The notes beneath the pieces are model-generated. The model was not told the origin of the DNA and searched no databases. It saw nothing but the letters and a program-made list of their open reading frames with translations. 64,000 bases of DNA from assembly GCF_029207565.1 (NCBI RefSeq), contig NZ_JANCMW010000005.1, positions 124,001 to 188,000 of the forward strand, in the 5' to 3' direction. The stretch is from Marinobacter iranensis. GTDB lineage: Bacteria; Pseudomonadota; Gammaproteobacteria; Pseudomonadales; Oleiphilaceae. Both the position numbers and the translations under genes were made by a program. Shown here in pieces: positions 32,597 through 45,788 of this stretch. Within the stretch, counting starts at the first letter, position 1; every line of letters begins with the position of its first letter.

Positions 32597-35338
32597 TTAA
32601 TGCAGCGGGTGGCCCTCTCCTGTAAACAGCCGAATCTCCCAGCTGTCTGACGTTGCGCCCAGGATTCTGACCAGCGCTGTAATCTCATCATCCCGGTAGT
32701 TTTCCAGGCTGACGATGTCGCCCTCGGCGCCCCCTAACGACAACTGCCTTCGCCATTCACGGCTCTCGTTTTCGGTTTCACCATCATCGCTGATAGCATC
32801 CTCAAGCCGGATCCGCGCCAGGATGGGATTATCCAGGCTGTTGCCCTCACTCTGTGCAAAATTGCCATTGGTCCTGCCCGCCACCAGTATGTCCCCGTCA
32901 TAAGGCCTGACAGCGTTCAGGGATTCGGTAGAGACATCATCCTCATCGTTAAAGGTGAAGGCACGGGTGACATCCCCGGCTGTGGTGTAGGACAGGGCAA
33001 ACCCGGCCTGACTGTTGAGCTGGCTACGCTGTAGGGAACGGGCGGTATTTTCGGATTCAACCCGATAACGACCGTTGCTCTGGCCAACCATCCAGATGTT
33101 GTTTGTGCCGTAGATGGCGTTGACGGGGTTCTCATCGCCGCCGGTTCCGCGCTGATTGACGTTAATAGTGCTGTCGGCGCTGGATGCAACGTAGAAGAAC
33201 AGGTCCCTTCTCCCAAGCTGGGGTTCACCCCTGACAGCGCCGGAGGAGCTGCCGATCAGCAGCGGGCTGCTGGCAGACGTGCTGCCGCCAACAACGGACT
33301 CGTCGTGTCCGGCAGAGCCCACCTGTCTTGTCCAGGCAACAACAGGCACCACCGAATTCCCGTCCACAGTGGTGTCAATTCTTTGGAGGAAGCTGTCCAC
33401 GCCCCCTGCGGCGCTCTCGTTTGGCCATTGGCCGTTGGTCTCACCGGTATTGACCACGTAGCCGCTGCCTTCATCAATGCCCGTCCACCTGGGAATATCA
33501 TCACCGGATGTGCCAGTGACGATGTCCCATACCAATACATAGCTATCAGGATCCGGGGCCGTGTCGAAGAAGTACAGGAGAGTATGAACGTCCACACCGT
33601 TGCCACTGGGGTCACCGGCGGGGGTCTCGTCACTGCCGAAGGAAACCACAAATTCGTAGCGGGTGACATCATCGCCCCCTTCCTCTACCTCCCGTTCCGC
33701 GAATCCAATAACAGGCCCGGCTCCGGCAGTAACGGCGGCTTCCGACAACCGTTGCTCGCTCATGTCCCCTTTCTGATTGAAAATACGGACCCAGGGTCGG
33801 TTGCCGTCATCAACGCGATAGCCGGCAACGAAAAGGCGGCCATCATGCCCCATCGCTGTATCCGTAGGTACAAAGCCCGCGCTTTCGCCCACCGCGAGCG
33901 GCGAGGTCAGCTCATTGATATTGACTCGCAGTTTGTCGGCATCCGCCGTGGCCGCGAAATTCTCCCTTCCGGACTGGTAACGCTCATCCAGGCCCAGCAG
34001 GATAAACCGGTCGTTCTCCAGCTGGCCATTGGTGTAGGTGTCGGGAACCCTGATGCGAAAGTGAACCTCCCCGGTACCTTCTTCAAACGTAAGGATCTCC
34101 CCATCCGTCCAGTCATCATTCTCGTCCCGAACCTGAACAATAAAATCCTCGCCCAGGATAACCTCGGAATCATCATCCTCACCCAGCTTCACCTTGTAGG
34201 CACCGGTGCGCTCGCCGCTGATCAAAGCGACGTATTCCTGAGTATCCCCAACATTGATGGCGTCCCGGGTGCCGCCGGAAGTGGTCTCCAGGCGCACTGA
34301 CGGCTCGTTGTCCTCAATCCGCAGCAATTCTCTCACCCCGGAATTGGAGCTGCCCAGGCCGGCCAGCCCGGAACGTACCTCGGTCAGCCTGAGGTTCAGG
34401 GTTTCCAGTGGCTCTGGCTCGGAATCCTCAATGACTTCCAGCCTTATGTAGCATTCGGTGATTCCAGGCTCCAGCGTGATCACCCCCTTTGACAGGAAGC
34501 CCTCGTCACCGGGCTGGTATTCCAGATAGGAGGGCACCGGCAGTGCCCCTTCACTGGCGGTGCCCAAGCCAACAATGTCCTTGCCGATAATCGCTTCATT
34601 ATTGTTGGCCGCCCCGTTCTCGCAGCGTTGGTGCGGAGGGTCAAAACCTTCGTCGCAGCGTGACGGATTGAAGCTGGAGTCCAGCTCGAAGGCGACGGCC
34701 ACCCGCGTGACAGAAGGCTGGTCCAGAAGCACGCGGACCAGAACCGGATAAGTGTCGGTCGTACGTTGCTCGGTATCGATCACCGATCCATCGTCGTCGT
34801 AGATGTTCACATCGTAGGTCTGGCTGCCGGTCTCACCCAGTTCCGGCGCCTCGCAGCGACTATCCCTTTCCTCGGGCGCTTCGGTTGCCTCTCCCTCGGT
34901 GAAATCCTCAATGGCAAGGCTGATAACATTTTCCTGCACTTCAATCTCGAAGGGCTGGGCTCCGGCCGAGCTGCCATCATTAGCAACCAGGGTGATGTTC
35001 TCGGTTGTGCCCAGGTCATCCCGGCCCCGTGAGCCACCGGTCAGCCCTGGAACACCCCGCATGATGACGCCCTGGCGCGCCTTGTTGGTGGTGTCTTCCA
35101 GTGCCAGCCAGGAAGGGGCGTTGGTGAGCGAGTAATCGAGAATGTCATCACTGTCAAAGGCACCGAAGTTGTAGGCGTATTCAACGCCAAGGTAGGCGTC
35201 ATTCGGCGGGACACCCAGGATGAACGGGTCGTCGGCATCCTGTTCGGTCTTGCAACCGCCAACAGCAATGACAACAAAGGACAGCAGGGCAAGATACCCG
35301 GCTCGGGCAAAGCTGCGAGGTAGCGAATCGGCGCGCAT
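32597..35338 (-). CDS. Large predicted lipoprotein with Ig-like and Calx-beta domains
   Basis: 913 aa, no assigned function. Signal peptide with a near-consensus lipobox VGGC (Cys29). Residues about 38-135 resemble a putative Ig/cadherin-like domain (PPNDAYLGVEYAYNFG, LTNAPSWLALE). About 140-350 and 350-475 resemble Calx-beta domains, acidic and Ca-binding-like (IEDFTEGEATEAPEERD, EVIEDSEPEPLETLNLRL, VHFRIRVPDTYTNG). From about 485 to the end, beta-propeller-like segments repeat the pattern hydrophobic-VAG-R/Y-x-DG (RLFVAGYRVDDGN, DILVAGRTNG). The acidic composition suits a secreted marine protein. It sits alone with its own gaps on both sides. A surface adhesion or matrix role is only a guess. 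Confidence 0.75.
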   Translation of the reverse strand: MRADSLPRSFARAGYLALLSFVVIAVGGCKTEQDADDPFILGVPPNDAYLGVEYAYNFGAFDSDDILDYSLTNAPSWLALEDTTNKARQGVIMRGVPGLTGGSRGRDDLGTTENITLVANDGSSAGAQPFEIEVQENVISLAIEDFTEGEATEAPEERDSRCEAPELGETGSQTYDVNIYDDDGSVIDTEQRTTDTYPVLVRVLLDQPSVTRVAVAFELDSSFNPSRCDEGFDPPHQRCENGAANNNEAIIGKDIVGLGTASEGALPVPSYLEYQPGDEGFLSKGVITLEPGITECYIRLEVIEDSEPEPLETLNLRLTEVRSGLAGLGSSNSGVRELLRIEDNEPSVRLETTSGGTRDAINVGDTQEYVALISGERTGAYKVKLGEDDDSEVILGEDFIVQVRDENDDWTDGEILTFEEGTGEVHFRIRVPDTYTNGQLENDRFILLGLDERYQSGRENFAATADADKLRVNINELTSPLAVGESAGFVPTDTAMGHDGRLFVAGYRVDDGNRPWVRIFNQKGDMSEQRLSEAAVTAGAGPVIGFAEREVEEGGDDVTRYEFVVSFGSDETPAGDPSGNGVDVHTLLYFFDTAPDPDSYVLVWDIVTGTSGDDIPRWTGIDEGSGYVVNTGETNGQWPNESAAGGVDSFLQRIDTTVDGNSVVPVVAWTRQVGSAGHDESVVGGSTSASSPLLIGSSSGAVRGEPQLGRRDLFFYVASSADSTINVNQRGTGGDENPVNAIYGTNNIWMVGQSNGRYRVESENTARSLQRSQLNSQAGFALSYTTAGDVTRAFTFNDEDDVSTESLNAVRPYDGDILVAGRTNGNFAQSEGNSLDNPILARIRLEDAISDDGETENESREWRRQLSLGGAEGDIVSLENYRDDEITALVRILGATSDSWEIRLFTGEGHPLH

Positions 35339-35449
35339 GGAAAAGTCCGTTTCAGAGCATTGTTTTTATGGGTGCGTTACACACCGTTACAGAACAGGCT
35401 CATGGTAATCAATTTATAACGGGCGGGATCTGCGCGAGTTCTCAGAATC

Positions 35450-35475
35450 AGGCCACGGCGGTGGGCGCCGCGGCC

Positions 35476-35476
<1 letters not shown>
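35450..35476 (-). terminator. Hairpin after ligA
   Basis: Eleven-bp arms AGGCCACGGCG and CGCCGCGGCCT with one mismatch and a 5-nt loop, starting at the ligA stop codon. The T-tract is poor, so it may act as a terminator or mRNA stabiliser. Confidence 0.5.
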
Positions 35477-38558
<3,082 letters not shown>

Positions 38559-38699
38559 AGTGGTGCTGTCCTGTTTGCAGATCAGATATCGTTGCTACTC
38601 TAAGAAAAGCCTGTAATGAATACAACGCAAACACAGGCCAGATGGCGTTTTTGTCATCTTTGCACGAAGTTTCATCATTCGAAGCCAGAGCGCGGGAGA

Positions 38700-41600
38700 T
38701 CAGGCCTCCGCCAACGCCGCGGCCTCATCCACATCCACCGACACCAGCCGCGAACACCCCGGCTCGTGCATGGTAACGCCCATTAACTGGTCCGCCATTT
38801 CCATGGCAATCTTGTTATGGGTAATGTAGATGAACTGCACCTGTTTTGACATTTCCTTCACCATGTTGGCGTAACGACTCACGTTGGCGTCGTCCAGCGG
38901 CGCGTCCACCTCGTCCAGCATACAGAACGGGGCCGGGTTGAGCTGGAAAATCGAAAACACCAGTGCGATCGCCGTCAGTGCTTTTTCCCCGCCCGAAAGC
39001 AGGTGAATTGTACTGTTTTTCTTGCCCGGTGGCCGCGCCATGATCGCCACGCCTGTTTCCAGCAGATCTTCGCCGGTCAGTTCCAGGTAGGAGTTACCAC
39101 CCCCGAACACCTTCGGGAACAATGCCTGCAGGCCACCATTCACCTGGTCAAAGGTTTCCTTGAAGCGCTGGCGGGTTTCCCGGTCGATCTTGCGTATGGC
39201 GTTGTCCAGGGTTTCCAGGGCTTCCATCAGGTCTTCGTGCTGGCTGTCCAGGTAGGTCTTGCGCTCGCTCTGTACCTGGTATTCCTCAATCGCCGCCAGG
39301 TTAATGGCACCCAGACGCTGGATGCGCGAGGCAAGCTTTTCCAGCTCGTCCGCCCACTCTTTTTCACTGGCATTTTCCGGCAGTGTCGAGAGCACTTCCT
39401 GCAGGCGGACATCCAGTTCCTCGAGCTGTTCCAGATGATTACCAGCGCGGATTTCCAGCGCCTGTGATTCCATTTTCAACTTTTCGAGGCTGGCCCTGAC
39501 ATCCTGGATGGTGTGCTCTATGCGGCTGCGGCCCTGCTCTTTCTCACGCACTTCCTGGTCAATCTCTTCAAGGGCATCCCGGGCCGCGCCCAGTTTTTCC
39601 TCCTCGGCAAGGCGACGGTCCAGCAACCCTTCCAACTGCATCTGCAGGTCTTCAATAGGTTCCTCAGCGCTTTCACGGCTTTCACGGAGGATATCGAGCC
39701 GTTCGTCCAGGCGCTCTTTCTGCAGTTGCATCCGGTCGATGGTTTGCCGCAGCCCGTCGCGCTGGCTGTTCAGGGACTGCAACTGAAGCTGCAACTGGTG
39801 GGCGTGGTCGCGATCGTGCCGGGCTTCCTGGCGAAGGTTGTCGAGGTTTTCCCGCAGCACATCCCTGCGTTCCAGAAGACGCTCTTTCTCTTCGTCGCTG
39901 TCTTCCGTCGAGGCCAGGGCCTGCTGCCATTCTTCCCGGGTTTCCAGCAGTTGTGCCTGCTGTTCCTCCAGGTTCATGGACACGTCCGCGAGGTCGTCAC
40001 GGATGCGATGCAGGCGAGCATCGATCTGTTCCGCCCGGGCCTTCAGGCCGCTGATCTTTGACGACAGCGTTGCCAACTCCCGGTCCGCGTCCGACAGGCG
40101 GGCCTGGGCCTCGTCCCTGGCGGCCTCCGCGCGCTCAGACTGCTCCAGCAAACGGTCGAGGTTATCGGTGGCGGCTTCCAGGGCCGCTTCCGCCTGCTCC
40201 AGTTCACTGGCCAATGCGGTGACCTTTTTCTGACGTTCGATCACGCCAATCTGGGCGGCATCGGAATCCGGCATCAGAATCCAGTCAGAGGACAACCAGG
40301 CACCCTCGGGAGTAATAACGCTTTTACCGGGTGCCAACGTACCCTGGCGCTCAAGCGCCTCTGTCATGGACTCTGCGGTATCGACAAGGGCAAGGACGGA
40401 AGCCATGCCGCCAGCACCGGTGACCTTGCCGGCGAGCCCATCTGACGGGCTGTTGCCGTTTGGCTCACTGCTAACCAGGGCCAGGCCCCGAGGAGCACCG
40501 GCCATGGCCGATTGTACCGAGCCCAGGCCGGGAACACTGAGCCCCTGGCTGAAACGCCCGATCACCTGCTCCACGGCAAATTCCCAGCCGTCCTCAATCC
40601 GGAGCTGCTTCGCCAGCCGCGGGCTGTTGCTCAGGCCCCGATCATTCAGCCATGCCTGCAGGGTATCGTCCTGGCCGCCCATCTGTTCGTCCAGCAGGGC
40701 CTGCTGGGACTCGAGCGATGCCCTGAGGCTCTGGACCTGCTGACGGGCATCCGTTACCGTCTGCTCCGCGTCCCGCTGCTGGTGACGCGCTTCCTGAAGC
40801 TCGTCCTGAACAATATTGATTCGCTCTGATGCTTCTTCCCGCTGCAGCTCCAGGGTTTCCTGTTGCTCCAGCAAATCGTTCAGTTCCGCACGGTCAAGCT
40901 GGCCTTCCAACAGTTCCTGCTCGTCCTGAAGCCGTTGTTGGCGGGTACGGAGTTGCTCAATGGCATTCTCCAGGGAGCGGATACGGGACTGGGCCAATTC
41001 CGCCTGCCGACGGGCATCCGCGGAGCGGGAGCTGAAGTCCTCCCAAGTGTGCTGCCATTCACTCATGGCGTCCTCGGCACCCTGAAGTTTTTCCCCGGAT
41101 TCCTCGGATTTCAGTGCCAGGGCCTCCTGTTCCGGCTCCAGCATGTCCAGTTCTTCCTGAATACCCGCCAGCTTTTCTTCGTCCTGCTCCAGTTCCCGGG
41201 CCAGTTCGCGCTGGTTTGCCATGGACTGGTCCAGTTCCGCGGCTGTCTGCCGGCTACGTTCACGCTGGTGCTCAAGGCTCTGTTCGATCCGGGCGATATC
41301 GGCGCCGGCTTCGTAATAGCGGGCCTGGGCCTTGTTGAAATGTTCGTTGCGGTCCTGGTGGCTGTCCCGCAGGGACTCCAGGGAGGTTTCCAGGCTGACA
41401 CGCTCGGACAACTGCTTTTCCAGCTCCAGCTCGGTATCACGGATGCGGGTGCGCCAGGTCTGAAGGTCGGTGTCCAGGGACTGCCAGCGCAGCACCGTCA
41501 ATTCGGCCTTCTTCTGGCGCTCCTCCTGTTTGTAGGCCTTGTACTTTTCCGCCGCCTGGGCCTGTCGCTCCAGGTGCTGCAACTGGCGCCCCAGTTCTTC

Positions 41601-42194
41601 CCTCAGGTCCGTCAGGCGCTCGAGGTTCTCCTGGGTCCGGCGGATGCGGCTTTCGGTTTCCTTACGGCGCTCCTTGTACTTGGAGATGCCCGCTGCCTCT
41701 TCGATATACATCCGCAGTTCTTCCGGCTTGGCTTCGATCAAGCGGGAGATCATACCCTGTTCGATAATAGCGTAGCTGCGGGGGCCAAGGCCGGTACCCA
41801 GGAACAGGTCGGTAATATCACGACGGCGGCATTTGGACCCGTTGAGGAAGTATTCTGACTGCCCCTCGCGGGACACCCGGCGCCGGACAGAGATTTCATT
41901 GAACCGCACAAATTCACCAGGTGCGGAACCGTCGCTGTTATCGAAGACCAGTTCAATGGACGCCTGGCCAACCGGTTTGCGGGCGGTGGAGCCGTTAAAA
42001 ATGACGTCGGACATGGATTCGCCACGGAGGTACTTGGCGGAACTCTCACCCATGACCCAACGCACGGCATCGATGATATTGGACTTGCCGCAACCGTTAG
42101 GGCCCACAACCGCGGTCATGTTGGAAGGGAACGGCACCGTGGTCGGGTCCACGAACGATTTGAAACCGGATAGCTTGATGGATTTCAGGCGCAT
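38700..42194 (-). CDS. smc: Chromosome segregation protein SMC
   Basis: ATPase of the SMC-ScpAB condensin that compacts and segregates the chromosome. In the 1164-aa protein the N-terminal head has Walker A (VVGPNGCGKSNIIDAVRWV, from about 30), long coiled coils flank a hinge at about 505-660, and the C-terminal head has signature LLSGGEKALTAIALVF and Walker B PFCMLDEVDAPLDDANV. It begins 1 bp after the GntR-regulator stop. The partners scpA and scpB lie only 2.9 kb away on the same strand. Confidence 0.97.
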   Translation of the reverse strand: MRLKSIKLSGFKSFVDPTTVPFPSNMTAVVGPNGCGKSNIIDAVRWVMGESSAKYLRGESMSDVIFNGSTARKPVGQASIELVFDNSDGSAPGEFVRFNEISVRRRVSREGQSEYFLNGSKCRRRDITDLFLGTGLGPRSYAIIEQGMISRLIEAKPEELRMYIEEAAGISKYKERRKETESRIRRTQENLERLTDLREELGRQLQHLERQAQAAEKYKAYKQEERQKKAELTVLRWQSLDTDLQTWRTRIRDTELELEKQLSERVSLETSLESLRDSHQDRNEHFNKAQARYYEAGADIARIEQSLEHQRERSRQTAAELDQSMANQRELARELEQDEEKLAGIQEELDMLEPEQEALALKSEESGEKLQGAEDAMSEWQHTWEDFSSRSADARRQAELAQSRIRSLENAIEQLRTRQQRLQDEQELLEGQLDRAELNDLLEQQETLELQREEASERINIVQDELQEARHQQRDAEQTVTDARQQVQSLRASLESQQALLDEQMGGQDDTLQAWLNDRGLSNSPRLAKQLRIEDGWEFAVEQVIGRFSQGLSVPGLGSVQSAMAGAPRGLALVSSEPNGNSPSDGLAGKVTGAGGMASVLALVDTAESMTEALERQGTLAPGKSVITPEGAWLSSDWILMPDSDAAQIGVIERQKKVTALASELEQAEAALEAATDNLDRLLEQSERAEAARDEAQARLSDADRELATLSSKISGLKARAEQIDARLHRIRDDLADVSMNLEEQQAQLLETREEWQQALASTEDSDEEKERLLERRDVLRENLDNLRQEARHDRDHAHQLQLQLQSLNSQRDGLRQTIDRMQLQKERLDERLDILRESRESAEEPIEDLQMQLEGLLDRRLAEEEKLGAARDALEEIDQEVREKEQGRSRIEHTIQDVRASLEKLKMESQALEIRAGNHLEQLEELDVRLQEVLSTLPENASEKEWADELEKLASRIQRLGAINLAAIEEYQVQSERKTYLDSQHEDLMEALETLDNAIRKIDRETRQRFKETFDQVNGGLQALFPKVFGGGNSYLELTGEDLLETGVAIMARPPGKKNSTIHLLSGGEKALTAIALVFSIFQLNPAPFCMLDEVDAPLDDANVSRYANMVKEMSKQVQFIYITHNKIAMEMADQLMGVTMHEPGCSRLVSVDVDEAAALAEA

Positions 42195-42195
42195 A

Positions 42196-42879
42196 TCAGG
42201 CGCTCACCTCTTCCCTGAGAATGCTCAGTACCTGCTCGCGCTGGTGCTCACCGAACTCGCTGATTGCCTTCTCGAGGCCGGCCGCATCGTCACGGATGGC
42301 GGCCTCCGCCAGTTGCCGGAAAAAGCGCCCGGTTTCTTCCAGTTCATCGCGGAAGTTTTCCAGTGCCACAAAATAGGTTCGGCTGATCGCTGGGCGGAAA
42401 TTCTCCAGAGTCTCTTCCAGGAACGGATTCTCCACCAGGCCGTAGGCATAACGCATAACCCCGAAACCCGCGTCGATTACCTGTTCGGCCGCATCACCGC
42501 CGGATGAGTTGAGGGCGTCGATAACCGCCTGCAGTTCGCGAACCTGCCCCATGACACCGGAGAGTTCGTTGCCGGACCAGCGCTCAAGTACCTTGCGGCC
42601 GAGCATGCACAACAAATCAATGTAGATATCGTAGAGACTGTTGACCAGTTCCGGTGTCAGGCGGGAAACAACGGCGCCACGGCGTGGGAAGATATCCACC
42701 AGATGACGGCGCTGGAGTATCAGCAGCGACTCCCGAACGGAGCCGCGACTGACATTGAGTTCCCCGGCAACCTTGAGTTCCTGGATCCGCTCGCCCGGCT
42801 TCAGGTCACCGGTAACGATACGCTGCCCCAGATGCTGGGCTATCTGCTCGGAAAGACTTTCGGGGGCCTGAAACCTCAT
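42196..42879 (-). CDS. GntR-family (FCD) transcriptional regulator
   Basis: 227-aa regulator: N-terminal winged HTH (GDLKPGERIQELKVAGELNVSRGSVRESL, about 21-49, with the GntR recognition helix NVSRGSVRE) and an all-helical FCD effector domain (about 80-220). It is the first gene of the apparent gntR-smc-zipA-ligA unit, its stop only 1 bp from the smc start. Ligand unknown. Confidence 0.92.
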   Translation of the reverse strand: MRFQAPESLSEQIAQHLGQRIVTGDLKPGERIQELKVAGELNVSRGSVRESLLILQRRHLVDIFPRRGAVVSRLTPELVNSLYDIYIDLLCMLGRKVLERWSGNELSGVMGQVRELQAVIDALNSSGGDAAEQVIDAGFGVMRYAYGLVENPFLEETLENFRPAISRTYFVALENFRDELEETGRFFRQLAEAAIRDDAAGLEKAISEFGEHQREQVLSILREEVSA

Positions 42880-43151
42880 AAAGTTGATCGCTCACTCGCT
42901 ACTGGCCGCAAAGAATAAGCGCAGAAGTTTACCACAGGCACGAGCAAGCCCAATCCCCTTGTCCGACATTTTAACGATCCTGTCATGCCGGCAAACTCCT
43001 GCCGAAAATTTGACACGACCGAAAGCCTGGATGTCCAATATTCTCGAAGTCACTCAATGATTACGTTTTATCATGCTGTTTTATATTTATTTTTAATTAG
43101 TGGCTCGAAATATGCACTATGCGGGAAAAATACCTTTACAGGCCGCTTTGA

Positions 43152-44081
43152 GTGAAACACGTTCCCACTATCAACAAATCCGGACCGCAGCCCCAGAAAC
43201 TCGCCGCCCTCAGGCAGGCGCACCGGGAGTGGAATGAGTCGCCGGATGTTCTTACGCGACTGACCCGCAGGCTTTCCACGACCCTCAATCTGGAAACCCA
43301 ACTGGCCATACTGGCAGACGAAATTGGTCAGGTTGTTCCCTATGATCACCTGACCTATCGACATCAGATTACCTCCAGGGATTTTGTCTATGCCACGGGC
43401 ATGGGTGGCCCTCACCGCTGCGATTATCGACTGAATCTCGAGGGCAGCTTTTACGGCACGCTCTCGCTCAGCCGGCGACAGAAATTCACCGAACAGGAAC
43501 TGGAAGGTCTGGAGTTGATGCTTGCCGCGGCCATATGCCCTATTCGCAATGCCTGTCATTTTATTGCCATTGAGCAGGCAGCGCTGACCGACTCTCTGAC
43601 CGGCGTTCCCAACAAGCGCGCCATGGACGAGGCGCTGACCAGGGCCAGCTGCCTTGGTGAGCGGCATGGCGAGGAGTATTCACTGATCCTGTGTGACCTG
43701 GACCATTTCAAGCAGGTGAACGACCGCCATGGCCATGTGGTGGGTGATCACATCCTGAAACTGGCTGCTGTGGAACTTGAGAGGGCTGTGCGGAATTCCG
43801 ACTGCGTGTACCGTTTCGGCGGTGAGGAGTTCGCCATCCTGTTACCCCATACCGACGAGGCACACGCCCGGGTTGTCGGTGACCGGATCCGCGAATTCAT
43901 TAACACCATTACCGTGAACTGCGGGGATACCGATGTCAGTGTCACCGCCAGTTGTGGCGTGGCCATGCGCCTTCCAGAGGAGACTGCCGACCAGTGGGTG
44001 GCGCGGGCAGACGAAGCACTGTACCGGGCGAAGGACCATGGCCGGAACTGCACAAGGGTATTCGCCGCAATCGGTATCTGA
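43152..44081 (+). CDS. Diguanylate cyclase (GAF-like sensor + GGDEF)
   Basis: Makes c-di-GMP from two GTP. In the 309-aa protein residues about 30-145 look GAF-like (LTRRLSTTLNLETQLAILAD, DHLTYRHQ) and the GGDEF domain is about 150-305. The active-site loop is G223-G-E-E-F227, and an RxxD inhibitory site (R214NSD217) sits exactly 5 residues before it, so product feedback is expected. No signal peptide or TM segment, so cytoplasmic. GTG start with a poor ribosome site. The stop codon abuts the convergent rluB stop with no spacer. Confidence 0.93.
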   Translation: MKHVPTINKSGPQPQKLAALRQAHREWNESPDVLTRLTRRLSTTLNLETQLAILADEIGQVVPYDHLTYRHQITSRDFVYATGMGGPHRCDYRLNLEGSFYGTLSLSRRQKFTEQELEGLELMLAAAICPIRNACHFIAIEQAALTDSLTGVPNKRAMDEALTRASCLGERHGEEYSLILCDLDHFKQVNDRHGHVVGDHILKLAAVELERAVRNSDCVYRFGGEEFAILLPHTDEAHARVVGDRIREFINTITVNCGDTDVSVTASCGVAMRLPEETADQWVARADEALYRAKDHGRNCTRVFAAIGI

Positions 44082-45050
44082 CTATCGTTTACCTGACTTG
44101 CCGGGTGATTTGGCCGCTGGCTTTTTCGCAGGCCCGGTGCTGTCAACCTGCCATCGTGCGCCACCGGATTTACGGGGCGCAGCGCCGGGCTGCTTACGCC
44201 GTTTGCGATCATGGACTTTCTGCTCGGATGGCGTTTTGGCCGGAATCTCAACCGGTTTCAGGTCAACGGCCTTGCTCAGTGAATCCACCGCCTTCTGGTC
44301 AAGCTCTTCCCACTTACCGACGGTCAAGCGGCTGGGCAGGAAAACAGGCCCATAACGAACCCGCTTGAGGCGACTGACCCGCACACCCTGGGACTCCCAC
44401 AGGCGGCGCACTTCCCGGTTCCGTCCTTCCAGCAGGGTCACGTGAAACCACTGGTTTATGCCCTTGCCACCGGCCTCGGAGATGTCGGAAAACTTCGCCA
44501 TACCATCATCCAGCAGCACACCTTCAGACAGCCGCTGAATCATCGCCTCGTCCACTTCACCAAACACCCGTACCGCGTATTCGCGATCAATCTGCCGTGA
44601 CGGGTGCATCAACCGGTTGGCGAGTTCGCCGTCGGTGGTGAAAAGCACCAGGCCGGTGGTGTTGATATCCAGCCGGCCAATGGCAATCCAGCGATGATCA
44701 CGCAGCCGCGGCAGGCGATCAAACACCGTTGGGCGCCCTTCCGGATCACGTCGCGTGGTTACCTCGCCTTCAGGCTTGTTGTAGATGAGCACTCGCCGGA
44801 CCACTTCGGCACCTGCGGTGATATCAAGGCGTTTGCCGTCCAGTTCAATGCGGTCATCGACGGTGGCCTTCTGGCCTGGTTCCACGGGCTGGCCATTAAT
44901 AACCAGGCGGCCGGCTTCTATCCAGCCTTCGACCTCCCGGCGTGACCCGACACCGGCACGAGCCAACAGCTTCTGGATGCGTTCCGGGCCGCCAACGGGG
45001 GCGTCTTCCGGCTTTTTGTGTTCCGGTTTGCGGGGGCGATCTGCCGCCAT
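44082..45050 (-). CDS. rluB: 23S rRNA pseudouridine(2605) synthase RluB
   Basis: Isomerises U2605 in 23S rRNA helix 93. The 322-aa protein has an N-terminal S4 RNA-binding domain (about 23-75, LLARAGVGSRREVEGWIEAG) and a catalytic domain with Asp in IGRLDINTTGLVLFTTDGEL (about 122-141). A C-terminal Lys/Arg-rich tail of about 55 residues (residues 265-322) is likely disordered. Position after scpB, and no C-terminal truncation, fits RluB rather than RluE/F. Confidence 0.95.
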   Translation of the reverse strand: MAADRPRKPEHKKPEDAPVGGPERIQKLLARAGVGSRREVEGWIEAGRLVINGQPVEPGQKATVDDRIELDGKRLDITAGAEVVRRVLIYNKPEGEVTTRRDPEGRPTVFDRLPRLRDHRWIAIGRLDINTTGLVLFTTDGELANRLMHPSRQIDREYAVRVFGEVDEAMIQRLSEGVLLDDGMAKFSDISEAGGKGINQWFHVTLLEGRNREVRRLWESQGVRVSRLKRVRYGPVFLPSRLTVGKWEELDQKAVDSLSKAVDLKPVEIPAKTPSEQKVHDRKRRKQPGAAPRKSGGARWQVDSTGPAKKPAAKSPGKSGKR

Positions 45051-45086
45051 GAATCTGTCCTTAACGAGTGTCCGATGCCGGCGGCA

Positions 45087-45749
45087 TCAGTGAAGTGTCT
45101 GTCCTGGCGTGGGTTCGGAGGGTTCCTCCGCCTCCGGTTCGCCAGCGTCTCTGGCCGGAGATTCGAATTCGATCTCTGCCTGCATGTTCTTTTCGATTTC
45201 CCGCCCGATCTCTTCCAGATCGCGGATTTCTGAAAGCGGAGGCAACTGGTCCAGGCCCTGGAGATTGAAGTAATCCAGGAACTGCCTGGTGGTAGCGTAC
45301 ATGGCGGGCCGGCCGGGAACATCGCGATGCCCGACAACCCGCACCCATTCCCGCTCGAGCAGCGTGCGAACGATGTTACTGCTGACAGTTACACCGCGAA
45401 TATCCTCGATTTCGCTGCGGGTGATGGGCTGGCGATAAGCCACCAGGGCCAGGGTTTCCAGCAATGCCCGTGAATACCGCTGGGGTTTTTCCTCGAACAG
45501 CCGCCCGACCCAGGGCGCATACTCTTCCCGTACCTGCAATCGGTAGCCGCTGGCTACCTTCTTCAGCTCGAACCCCCGCCCATGACAGGACTGCTCAAGC
45601 AAGACAAGCACATGCTCCATCACCTGGCGGGCCGGGCGCTCCTCTTCCCCGAACAGGTCCCGCAACTGGTCCACAGACAACGGTTTGCCCGCGGCAAGCA
45701 GGGCTGCTTCGGTAATGGCCTGAATTTTTCGGAGGTTCTCTTCGTTCAT
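45087..45749 (-). CDS. scpB: Segregation and condensation protein ScpB
   Basis: Winged-helix kite subunit that bridges ScpA in the SMC complex. The 220-aa protein has tandem winged-helix domains (AITEAALLAAGKPLSVDQL, LETLALVAYRQPITRSEIE, GVTVSSNIVRTLLEREWV) and an acidic C-terminal tail. It follows scpA with a 39-bp gap and precedes rluB. Confidence 0.96.
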   Translation of the reverse strand: MNEENLRKIQAITEAALLAAGKPLSVDQLRDLFGEEERPARQVMEHVLVLLEQSCHGRGFELKKVASGYRLQVREEYAPWVGRLFEEKPQRYSRALLETLALVAYRQPITRSEIEDIRGVTVSSNIVRTLLEREWVRVVGHRDVPGRPAMYATTRQFLDYFNLQGLDQLPPLSEIRDLEEIGREIEKNMQAEIEFESPARDAGEPEAEEPSEPTPGQTLH

Positions 45750-45788
45750 AAATCCGCTACCGGAGTTAGGGTGTGCAACAACAATCGC

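Noticed and set aside
43071-43667. 198-codon minus-strand open frame in the diguanylate cyclase region
   Set aside because: Overlaps the GGDEF gene on the other strand and shows no domain.
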